From contig JAIDUV010000027.1 of assembly GCA_029060025.1 (NCBI GenBank), positions 36,085 through 100,084 of the forward strand: a DNA stretch of 64,000 nt, written 5' to 3'. The position numbers were made by a program, and so were the translations under genes. This document shows positions 10,237 through 18,517 of this stretch, one piece after another. The first letter of the stretch is position 1. Each line of letters starts with the position of its first letter. The notes beneath the pieces were generated by a model. The model was not told where the DNA came from, did not search any database, and worked only from the letters and a program-made list of their open reading frames with translations. The DNA comes from Clostridia bacterium (GTDB taxonomy: Bacteria > Bacillota > Clostridia > Christensenellales > UBA3700).

Positions 10237-10452
10237 TTACTCGCTCTTGCTTACAGGGGTATGTCCTACGAGTTCGTCGAGAGACACTTCAAGATAATCT
10301 GCAAGAATGCAAAGTCCTTCTATACTTGGTTGGCAAGTGCCGTTCTCATAATGAGAAATGGTACGTTGCGATACGCCGAGCAATTCTGCAAGGACGGTTT
10401 GAGATACTCTTTTGAGTTTTCTGAAGATTCTTAAATTTTTGCTAAAATTCAT
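10237..10452 (-). CDS. XRE/Cro-CI family HTH regulator
   Basis: LRIFRKLKRVSQTVLAELLGVSQRTISHYENGTCQPSIEGLCILADYLEVSLDEL. Confidence 0.92.
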   Translation of the reverse strand: MNFSKNLRIFRKLKRVSQTVLAELLGVSQRTISHYENGTCQPSIEGLCILADYLEVSLDELVGHTPVSKSE

Positions 10453-10884
10453 TGTTGACACCTCTCTTTTGTCTTTTTATGTAGTTATTTTCAAGACGTT
10501 TTTGACGCCTTGCATAAACAATATAGCATATTTTTGTGCTGATTTCAAGAGTATTTTAAAATTATTTTGTCACAATTTGCAAAATTTATAAAAAATTTAG
10601 CGTTTTCAGAAAGAATTCGCGTTGGGTGTCTATTACTTGCTCAAAATAATGTTTTTACAATGAGAATTTATAAATTATGTTGTTTATATGGCGTTATTTT
10701 GCTTTTGTTGCTAAATATCTTAAGCATACTTGGCAAATTTGAATAACTATTCAGTATAGGAGTTTTTGTTATTTAAATGTCTTTAGAGACAACTTTGAGA
10801 GGAAAGTAGGTAGAAGAGCGGCAATTATAAATAATTGTATTTTGTTCAACGCATAATATTTATATATAAATAATTCTTAAACAG

Positions 10885-10913
10885 TTGATATTATAAAAGG
10901 TGTTTGTTATAAT
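10885..10913 (+). promoter_or_regulatory. SigA-like promoter for the lipoprotein gene
   Basis: TTGATA (10885-10890), 17-nt spacer, TATAAT (10908-10913). Confidence 0.65.
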
Positions 10914-10946
10914 AAAACAGTACAACCAAGGTTAAAAGGAGTGAAT

Positions 10947-13900
10947 ATGAGAAATAAAATCAACGTGATAGTCTGCATAATGATTGTTGCGTGCGTGGCA
11001 ATATTCGCAGTTGCGTGCGCGCCGAAGGATGCGGACGGATTGATAAAACTCGCTACGCCAAGCAATTTGGCGCTCAACGGAAGTGTGTTGAGTTGGGACG
11101 AAGTAGAAAATGCCAAAGAGTATTTTATTTCCGTTGACGGCGTGGAGAATGAGCAGAGCGTGAATACTACGACTTGCGATTTGAGCGCAATGGTCACAGG
11201 GTATGGCAATTTTACAATTGCAGTGAGAGCGTACGGTGACGGAAAAAAATACGGCACCAGTGACAAGAGCGCGGCGATCGTGTACCACAAAGGCAATGCT
11301 TTGGACACGCCTGTCGTGACTATTACTGACAAGGTTGCGTCTTGGAATGCTGTCGATAAGGCTGTAGATTATTCCGTCAGAGTCACTGGCGAAAAGGGCG
11401 CGGTGCTTGACGAAGTCACAAGTGACGCGTTGTCTTATAATTTTGCAGACAAAAAGACTTCTGACAGTGAGGAAGAAAAAGAACTTTACGGTGACTACGG
11501 CGCTTATAGGATAAGCGTAATAGCAAATCCTGCGTCTGACAATATTGAGTATTCGTCTTCTTTGGCAGGTACGGCAACTTATTATAATTCGACGGTGTTG
11601 TCAGTGCCTAAATTTACAGATATGACGGGCACGACTATAAGATGGGGAGCAGTCTCCAATGCCACCAACTATACCTTGAGAAAGACTTATGAGGACGGCA
11701 CTTATGAAGACGCGGTCGTCACTGGTACGAGTTATGCTTATCGTACAAAATTCAATCTTGAGAAGGTTGGCGAATATACTTTCACGATTAGAGCAAACGG
11801 TGACAATCAAGTGTATTACACAAGTGATTTCAGCGAAAAGGATAGCGAATACGTCGTCAACAAACTTGCGTCCGTAGACGCTAAGGATATGTCGTTGACT
11901 TACGATCAAAACGGCAAGGCAACACTTACTTGGAAGATATCTGCAGATTCGCTTGCTACTGAATTTACGCTCAACTTGAGCGCATTGTTGCCCGACGGAA
12001 GCGTCAAGTTGGAAAGCAGTATTTTGCAAAAGACCATTTCCAACAAGATTGTTTTCGTAGTGGCAGACGTATACGATTTTTATAAGTATGATACGGACGG
12101 AGAAAGCCTTGTAAAGGAAGAGAAGACCATACTCGTATATAATATGAACGGATACGCTAAGGTGCGTTATGACGGCAAAGATTACTTCCTCAAGGATAAA
12201 GAGGACAAGGACGTAATGTGGAAGAATTATGCTCCCAGCGCAAGCGTAGATATAATTTGCGATATGAGCAATCCCGACGAAATAAAGTTTGTCAATGAGC
12301 GCAAGGAGTACACTAATCCGGAAGACGGCGCAATTTTGAGCCAAAAGACTGGAGAAACCCAAGACGTATTAGGCACAGACGGAAAACAACTTTTCTATTA
12401 TGAAAAAGTCGACGGCGAGACGGAGATTGAAGTAAAACAGGACGTTGAGTACGATGCCGACGGCGTAACCGTCAAGTATCATACTTTTGAGATTATGCTC
12501 GACGATATATTCATCAAGAAGAACAGCGAAGAGGGCGAAGACCCATACGAATATTTGATAAGTGACAATGCTTATTACGGCTTGCTTTACGACGTGTCGA
12601 TATCTGCGGACAATACTTCCAAGAATTTTGTGGTAAGTCAAAGCGTGTCGACAGACGGACAGTATATGAGTTATAAGATACCGAAAAAGGAAAACGGTAA
12701 ATTCGTTGTGACCAACACCGGTGAGTACGCTTACATTATACTCAATTCATTTATCAATCCTAATAATACTGACGAGTTTTCTATTGAAGACAATATCAAC
12801 TTCAACGGATATGAGATAGCGCAAATTGAGACATTCAGTGGCGTTATCAACGGCAATAAGCATACAGTTTCGGGTATCGTCATTGGCAACAAAGTGATGA
12901 CGCAAAACGGCGTAATGAAGAACGACAGTTCAGGTGATCTTGAGTATTCTATGTTTGTCAATATTGACGGCAACGGAAATTCAAACAAAGGTATTATCCA
13001 GAATATATTCTACGTTGGTATGAGTTTTGTAGGGTATGACAAAGAAGACCTTGGCGAGAGTGTGACGTCTATAAAAGTTGCGCCTATTGCTATCAACAAT
13101 AAGGGCACTATCCGCGATGCGCTTGTGCAAAGTGACTCCATCAAGGCAGAGGGCGCTCAAGTTGCAGGTATGGTAATCAACAACTACGGATATATCAACA
13201 CGGCTTCTGTATACGCTCAACTTGAGGGTATGACCGTAGGCGGTGTAATGATCAACAACGCAGAAAATACTCTTGTGGCATTCGTAGGCTTCTATGGCAA
13301 GGTTACGGCTACGCTTTCGGATATTCTGACTGACGGTGTGACTAGCGTAGGCGGAGCAGGATTTGCAGTCAACAACGACGGCTCTATTGCAGACAGTTTT
13401 TCGATTGGAGACGTAAGCGTCACGGCGGCAGGACTTGACAGCGTGTACGCAGGCGGATTTGTTGCTGTCAACAACGGTAATATCGGACAGTCGTACAGCG
13501 GAGAATTTACTCTCAACAATCCTGACGTCAACACCGTGGTAGCCAACGGTGACAATGCGTATGCAGGCGGTTTCGTAGGACTAAATACTGGTGAAATCAG
13601 ATCAAGTTATTCAACCAACAAGGCTACGGCAAGTATGTACTCCGGCGGATTTGTAGGCTTCAACGACGCGACCGTAATAAGTTGTTATTCCACGGGCGGT
13701 ACGACGCGTACCGGTGAGAACAAAGGCTCGTTCGTAGGTAAAAACAATGGAAATATTGACAAGAGCGTATGTTATTCTACAGACAGTTGGGCAGAAGACA
13801 GCGTCGTAGAAGTGTTGAAATCAAGCGAAAAACTTGGTGATATTATCAATATACTTTACGGAGAGGACGAGGCTGTAATGGTGCTTTTGCGAGAGCAAGG

Positions 13901-14150
13901 ATACCGCAACCCGCTTATCAAAGGACTTATCTATTTGGTAAGGAATAGCAACGATACTAGCGAGGATAGAAATATTGTAACAATGCGTCCTTCGCAGACC
14001 GTTGACACGCAAGGCGTAGCGTTCAATCGCGAAGTCAAAGACGTGGAATCTACCTTGCACGGTGATAATACTAAGAAAGGTAACAGAATAGTTATCGAAC
14101 TCAGTTGCGACAACCTTCCGTCAAGATACGTTTACGGATACGTCAATTAA
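10947..14150 (+). CDS. Large surface lipoprotein with FN3-like modules and GLUG-like repeats
   Basis: Signal peptide and lipobox (AIFAVAC); repeated GGFVAVNNGNIGQSYS / GGFVGLNTGEIRSSYS / GGFVGFNDATVISCYS units. Confidence 0.8.
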   Translation: MRNKINVIVCIMIVACVAIFAVACAPKDADGLIKLATPSNLALNGSVLSWDEVENAKEYFISVDGVENEQSVNTTTCDLSAMVTGYGNFTIAVRAYGDGKKYGTSDKSAAIVYHKGNALDTPVVTITDKVASWNAVDKAVDYSVRVTGEKGAVLDEVTSDALSYNFADKKTSDSEEEKELYGDYGAYRISVIANPASDNIEYSSSLAGTATYYNSTVLSVPKFTDMTGTTIRWGAVSNATNYTLRKTYEDGTYEDAVVTGTSYAYRTKFNLEKVGEYTFTIRANGDNQVYYTSDFSEKDSEYVVNKLASVDAKDMSLTYDQNGKATLTWKISADSLATEFTLNLSALLPDGSVKLESSILQKTISNKIVFVVADVYDFYKYDTDGESLVKEEKTILVYNMNGYAKVRYDGKDYFLKDKEDKDVMWKNYAPSASVDIICDMSNPDEIKFVNERKEYTNPEDGAILSQKTGETQDVLGTDGKQLFYYEKVDGETEIEVKQDVEYDADGVTVKYHTFEIMLDDIFIKKNSEEGEDPYEYLISDNAYYGLLYDVSISADNTSKNFVVSQSVSTDGQYMSYKIPKKENGKFVVTNTGEYAYIILNSFINPNNTDEFSIEDNINFNGYEIAQIETFSGVINGNKHTVSGIVIGNKVMTQNGVMKNDSSGDLEYSMFVNIDGNGNSNKGIIQNIFYVGMSFVGYDKEDLGESVTSIKVAPIAINNKGTIRDALVQSDSIKAEGAQVAGMVINNYGYINTASVYAQLEGMTVGGVMINNAENTLVAFVGFYGKVTATLSDILTDGVTSVGGAGFAVNNDGSIADSFSIGDVSVTAAGLDSVYAGGFVAVNNGNIGQSYSGEFTLNNPDVNTVVANGDNAYAGGFVGLNTGEIRSSYSTNKATASMYSGGFVGFNDATVISCYSTGGTTRTGENKGSFVGKNNGNIDKSVCYSTDSWAEDSVVEVLKSSEKLGDIINILYGEDEAVMVLLREQGYRNPLIKGLIYLVRNSNDTSEDRNIVTMRPSQTVDTQGVAFNREVKDVESTLHGDNTKKGNRIVIELSCDNLPSRYVYGYVN

Positions 14151-14225
14151 GTTTACGGCAACAAGTACGATGACGCTTGCCAAAAAACTATCTTGACATA
14201 AAATTCGTAATTTTAGTATATGTCT

Positions 14226-14260
14226 ATCTCCCTTCTCGTCCAACGAGAGGGGAGTTTTTT
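14226..14260 (+). terminator. Rho-independent terminator
   Basis: CTCCCttCTCGT cca ACGAGagGGGAG TTTTTT. Confidence 0.8.
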
Positions 14261-14332
14261 AATGCAGTTGCTCTATTGATTTATATTGTATAATATGTTA
14301 TTATTTATATATTAAGGAATATGGGAGGCATT

Positions 14333-15895
14333 ATGAACGACCAAGAGAGAATCGAAAAATACGTGTCTATTGTGCCAAATATGAGGCAGAAGGCTATTCA
14401 AAGGAAACGATTCAACGTATTTTTCCACTATGGTACCAATACTTTTTCTGCAAAAGAATGGGGTGACGGCAAGGCTGATCCTCAACTTTTCAATCCAACT
14501 GAGCAAGACACCGACCAATGGGTGCAAACTGTCAAGGAGGCGGGCGCATACGGAGTTATACTAACTTGTAAGCATCACGACGGCTTTTGTCTTTGGCAGA
14601 CCAAGACGACGGATTACAGCGTTGCGCAATCTCCTTACAAGGGAGGCAAAGGCGACATAGTCAAAGAGGTGTCTGACAGTTGCAGAAAATACGGAATTAA
14701 GTTTGGAATATACCTCTCTCCGTGGGATAGAAATCACGAGGCGTACGGTACTGACAGATACAATGACGTATATTGTCAACAACTTGAAGAACTTTTGACA
14801 GGATACGGCGAGGTATTCTGCGTATGGTTGGACGGCGCTTGCGGATCTTATATGGACGGTAAGCCTAAGCAAGTGTATGACTGGGATAGATACTTTTCGA
14901 CGATTAGCAGACTTGCTCCAAATGCGTGTATTTCCAATTGCGGACCTGACGTGCGTTGGGTGGGCAATGAAGGCGGTTTTGCAAGAGAGAGCGAGTGGAA
15001 TGTGGTTCCTAAGTTTGCTTTTGACATTCAATCTATAGAGGCAACGTCACAGCAGAGTGACGACAGCAATTTTGCCAAAAAGGAAGCGGATATCATATCT
15101 CCTGACTTGGGAAGCAGAGACTTTTTGAAGAACTTTGACAATTTTATATGGTATCCTGCCGAAGTCGACGTGTCTATAAGACCTGGCTGGTTTTATCACA
15201 AATCGCAAGACAAAGCCGTGCGCAGTCTTAAAAATCTGTTGAAGATATACTATAATTCTGTGGGAGGCAACTCTATTTTGCTTCTCAATGTACCGCCGGA
15301 TAGACGAGGGTTGCTTCACGAAACAGACGTCAAGAGACTTCAAGAACTTGGCAAGCATATCCAAGAGAGTGAGCGTCAACTGTTGAAAATAAAATCGGCG
15401 TCTGCTCCTGTTGCGGAAGAAGGATGCGACATACAGGGGGCGCTGGAGTATTCTTTTGACGAGACGACCTTAGACCCGATAAATTATTATACTCCTAAAA
15501 AAGAGCAGGATAATTACGAGATAGAACTCGTCTTAGAGCAACCTGCAAAAATCAACAGAGTTAAGTTGATAGAAAACGTGGCTTTTTCTCAACGCATAGA
15601 GACTTTTGAAATATATGCTTTTGTCAATGGTAAATACAAGAAAGTATATGACGGAACTACGGTGGGATATTGCAGAATTGCTACATTCAAGGCAGTGACG
15701 GCAGAAAAAATAAAAATCGTGTTGACAAGCGTACGTAAAAAACCGTACATAGAGTTTATAGGCATTTATTCCGACAATGGCGTACTTATCAAGGAGACTT
15801 TGCGTCAAAGATTTGTCAAATGGTTGCACCATATAAATTATATAATTTATATAAATAGAGAAAACAAAAAGAAAAAGAAGAAAGATACTCAATAA
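14333..15895 (+). CDS. GH29-like alpha-L-fucosidase
   Basis: RFNVFFHYGTNTFSAKEWGDG, VILTCKHHDGFCLWQTKTTDYSV, LNVPPDRRGLLHETD, C-terminal discoidin-like region; SD GGGAGG. Confidence 0.9.
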   Translation: MNDQERIEKYVSIVPNMRQKAIQRKRFNVFFHYGTNTFSAKEWGDGKADPQLFNPTEQDTDQWVQTVKEAGAYGVILTCKHHDGFCLWQTKTTDYSVAQSPYKGGKGDIVKEVSDSCRKYGIKFGIYLSPWDRNHEAYGTDRYNDVYCQQLEELLTGYGEVFCVWLDGACGSYMDGKPKQVYDWDRYFSTISRLAPNACISNCGPDVRWVGNEGGFARESEWNVVPKFAFDIQSIEATSQQSDDSNFAKKEADIISPDLGSRDFLKNFDNFIWYPAEVDVSIRPGWFYHKSQDKAVRSLKNLLKIYYNSVGGNSILLLNVPPDRRGLLHETDVKRLQELGKHIQESERQLLKIKSASAPVAEEGCDIQGALEYSFDETTLDPINYYTPKKEQDNYEIELVLEQPAKINRVKLIENVAFSQRIETFEIYAFVNGKYKKVYDGTTVGYCRIATFKAVTAEKIKIVLTSVRKKPYIEFIGIYSDNGVLIKETLRQRFVKWLHHINYIIYINRENKKKKKKDTQ

Positions 15896-15944
15896 TTAAA
15901 ATGATTTTAACAAAAAATATAGATAAATTTGACATAAATTGGTA

Positions 15945-15973
15945 TTGACAAGATTATATTTATCAATTATAAT
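15945..15973 (+). promoter_or_regulatory. Consensus SigA-type promoter
   Basis: TTGACA (15945-15950), 17 nt, TATAAT (15968-15973). Confidence 0.75.
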
Positions 15974-15979
15974 ATAAGT

Positions 15980-16057
15980 GTAGATGTTTAGTAGTGTAAA
16001 ACGTTTACTTTCTCCTTGTGTAAGATACGGACTGTAAAAGCAGTTCGTATCTTTTTT
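15980..16057 (+). ncRNA. Candidate ~78-nt small transcript (promoter-to-terminator unit)
   Basis: Consensus promoter followed within ~80 nt by AAGATACGGACTG taaaag CAGTTCGTATCTT TTTT. Confidence 0.45.
16022..16057 (+). terminator. Rho-independent terminator
   Basis: 13-bp stem (one G-U pair) plus T-tract. Confidence 0.8.
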
Positions 16058-16123
16058 ATTTATTTTATTTTTCGCAGCGGTTAATTTAGTTATAAATTTA
16101 AATCATAAGTGTCGTCAATTTGG

Positions 16124-16152
16124 TTGACTTTATATTTTTAATTGAATATAAT
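16124..16152 (+). promoter_or_regulatory. Promoter of marR-MATE operon
   Basis: TTGACT (16124-16129), 17 nt, TATAAT (16147-16152). Confidence 0.7.
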
Positions 16153-16158
16153 ATAGAA

Positions 16159-16174
16159 AGTCCGAAATCGGACT
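16159..16174. promoter_or_regulatory. Candidate MarR operator
   Basis: Perfect inverted repeat AGTCCGA-AA-TCGGACT just downstream of the -10 box. Confidence 0.55.
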
Positions 16175-16186
16175 AACGGAGAACTT

Positions 16187-16636
16187 ATGCGATTTGAAGA
16201 ATTTATAAAGTTGTACAACGAAATATATAAAGCCGGCAACAGAATATATCACGCCTTTGCGCGCAAATGCGGTTTGTCAGACAGCGCGCTTTTAATAATG
16301 TATGAGTTGAGAATGGAAGGGCAGCAAGGCATTACGCAAAGAGATTTGGGATTAGCGCTTTCGCTGAGTAAGCAGACTGTCAATTCATCGACAAAGTCAT
16401 TGTCGTATATGGGGCTAGTAGAACTAAAAGACGGCAAAGGAGACAAAAGAGAAAAAACAGTGATATTGACAGCCAAGGGCGAAAATTTTTGCATAGAGAA
16501 AATTGACAGAATTATCAAAGCGGAAGAAAGAGCCTTTTGCAGACTTACAATGGAAGAAGCGCAGGCTTTGATGTCCGCAGAAAAAAAGTATTATGAGTAT
16601 TTTCTTGAAGAATCAAAGAAAGCAATGGATATTTGA
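16187..16636 (+). CDS. MarR family transcriptional regulator
   Basis: Winged-helix pattern GITQRDLGLALSLSKQTVNSSTKSLSYMGLVELKDGKGDKREKTVILTAKGE. Confidence 0.9.
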   Translation: MRFEEFIKLYNEIYKAGNRIYHAFARKCGLSDSALLIMYELRMEGQQGITQRDLGLALSLSKQTVNSSTKSLSYMGLVELKDGKGDKREKTVILTAKGENFCIEKIDRIIKAEERAFCRLTMEEAQALMSAEKKYYEYFLEESKKAMDI

Positions 16637-16639
16637 GTT

Positions 16640-18046
16640 ATGAAAGAAGCAATACAATTGTCAGATAAATTCAATTTAAAGAAGATAATAAGATTTACGT
16701 TGCCGTCAGTGATTATGATGGTGGTAATGTCAATATATAGCGTCGTCGACGGTCTGTTTGTGTCCAATCTCGTTGGAGACTTAGCGCTTTCTGCCGTCAA
16801 CGTGGTTATGCCTTTGGTAATGATAATAGGCGCCGTCGGACTTATGTTGGGTTCTGGCGGAAGCGCACTTGTTGCAAAGACTTTGGGCGAGGGAGACAGA
16901 ACTAAGGCAAATAAGTATTTTTCAATGATAGTGTTTTCCGTGATTGGTATCGGTATTATTCTTTCCACCGTATGTCTGATATTTTTAAGGAAAATTCTCA
17001 CGCTTATGGGCGGAAGTCCCTTGATAATAGAGGACTGTATGTCATACGGCTACGTTATGGTAGGCGGAAGCGTATTGTTTATGCTGCAATGTATGTTTCA
17101 GAGTTTTTTTCCTGTCGCAGAAAAAGCCAAGTTGGGACTTATACTTTCAATCAGCGCCGGCGTTGCTAATATGGCGCTTGACTATATATTCATTAAATTT
17201 GCCAAGTTGGGAATATTAGGCGCAGGACTTGCCACCGTAATTGGATTTGCTATAGGCGGAGGCGTCGCGTTGGCATATTTTATCTTTTCTAAAAAGAGTA
17301 TAATAAGGATTAGGGGATGCGGATTTTATCCCAAGCAATTCGGATACGCTTGCTACAACGGCGCTTCGGAGTTTATGTCCAACGTGTCCGCGTCGTTTGT
17401 AGGTATACTTTACAATATCCAACTTCTCAAGTTGGTTGGTGAGCGAGGCATAGCGGCATATTCTGCAATGATGTATACCGACTTCGTATTCTTGGCGGTA
17501 TTCTTTGGCTTTACTATGGGTATAGCGCCGGTGATAAGTTATAATTTCGGAGCAAATAATTATGCCGAAATGAAAAACGTATTCAAGAAGAGTACTGCGC
17601 TCATAGTAATTGGATCTGTTGTTGCTATGATTTTGGCGGAGGCGTTGAGTTATCCTTTGGCGTATGCTTTTGTGGGCTACGACAAAGAACTTTTGCAAAT
17701 GACAGTAAGAGGCTTTAGAATATTTGCCGTATGTTACGTATTTTGCGGCATCAATATTTGGTGTTCTGGATTTTTCACGGCGCTTTGCAATGGCGGAGTA
17801 TCAGCGTTTATATCCTTTTTGCGTTCGCTTCTGCTGAGAGGAAGCGCGGTAATGCTGTTGCCGTTGATTTGGGGACTTGACGGAATATGGTCGGCAGTTA
17901 TTGTTGCAGAAGGCTTGACCGCTGTCGTGTCGGTACTGCTATTCGTGATATTCCGCAAACGCTATAGATACGGCAAAGAAACAAACCTATCTGACGTCAA
18001 CGCGCAGAAGAGCGTAGATACGCAGTTGACAAACAAGCAAGAATAA
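16640..18046 (+). CDS. MATE family efflux transporter
   Basis: ~12 TM helices; FTLPSVIMMVVMSIYSVVDGLFVSNLVGDLALSAVNVVMP. Confidence 0.93.
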   Translation: MKEAIQLSDKFNLKKIIRFTLPSVIMMVVMSIYSVVDGLFVSNLVGDLALSAVNVVMPLVMIIGAVGLMLGSGGSALVAKTLGEGDRTKANKYFSMIVFSVIGIGIILSTVCLIFLRKILTLMGGSPLIIEDCMSYGYVMVGGSVLFMLQCMFQSFFPVAEKAKLGLILSISAGVANMALDYIFIKFAKLGILGAGLATVIGFAIGGGVALAYFIFSKKSIIRIRGCGFYPKQFGYACYNGASEFMSNVSASFVGILYNIQLLKLVGERGIAAYSAMMYTDFVFLAVFFGFTMGIAPVISYNFGANNYAEMKNVFKKSTALIVIGSVVAMILAEALSYPLAYAFVGYDKELLQMTVRGFRIFAVCYVFCGINIWCSGFFTALCNGGVSAFISFLRSLLLRGSAVMLLPLIWGLDGIWSAVIVAEGLTAVVSVLLFVIFRKRYRYGKETNLSDVNAQKSVDTQLTNKQE

Positions 18047-18129
18047 TTTGTTATTTTTAAATTAGCGTCATTGAATTTGATTGACAAACTATGCGAAATT
18101 AACTATAATGTCAAATGTAGCGTCGATAT

Positions 18130-18206
18130 GCACTCATAGCTCAATTGGATAGAGCGTTCGGCTACGGACCGAAAGGTTGGGAGTTCGAGTCTCTTTGGGT
18201 GCACCA
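18130..18206 (+). tRNA. tRNA-Arg(ACG), CCA encoded
   Basis: Acceptor GCACTCA/TGGGTGC, anticodon loop CTACGGA, T-loop TTCGAGT, 3' ACCA. Confidence 0.95.
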
Positions 18207-18256
18207 AACACAACCTAATTCGAACTATTGAATTAGGTTGTGTTTATTTTTTAAAG
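18207..18256 (+). terminator. Terminator of tRNA-Arg
   Basis: AACACAACCTAATTC...GAATTAGGTTGTGTT followed by T-rich tract. Confidence 0.8.
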
Positions 18257-18337
18257 TTACATTTATTATAAAATTTGCTTGTGTTATGTTTTTATATATG
18301 ATATATTTTAATTAGAAATAGTTTTGAGGTGAAAGGA

Positions 18338-18358
18338 ATGATGATAGTTTCTTGCTAA
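18338..18358 (+). CDS. Candidate leader peptide MMIVSC* upstream of the ABC-F gene
   Basis: AGGTGAAAGGA SD followed by ATGATGATAGTTTCTTGCTAA. Confidence 0.55.
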   Translation: MMIVSC

Positions 18359-18466
18359 ATTTTTATAATAAGTCGACAGGGTTATTGCGCTCTAGGGACT
18401 TATTTGATTGCAAGAAAGTTTATCTACCAATTTCTCAAATACAAAAATATTTTGAGCACTAGTTGA

Positions 18467-18500
18467 GTTATGAGAATACTTTCTCATAACTTTTTTGTTT
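18467..18500 (+). terminator. Intrinsic terminator (attenuator) in the ABC-F leader
   Basis: Perfect 10-bp stem GTTATGAGAA-TACT-TTCTCATAAC followed by TTTTTTG, just before the ABC-F SD. Confidence 0.85.
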
Positions 18501-18517
18501 TTAAGGAGGTATATAGT

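Noticed and set aside
13390-13700. Regularly spaced similar DNA segments that could suggest a repeat array
   Set aside because: They encode GLUG-like protein repeats (GGFVxxNxGxIxxSYS) and are not CRISPR: units are diverged, in frame, without unique spacers or cas genes.
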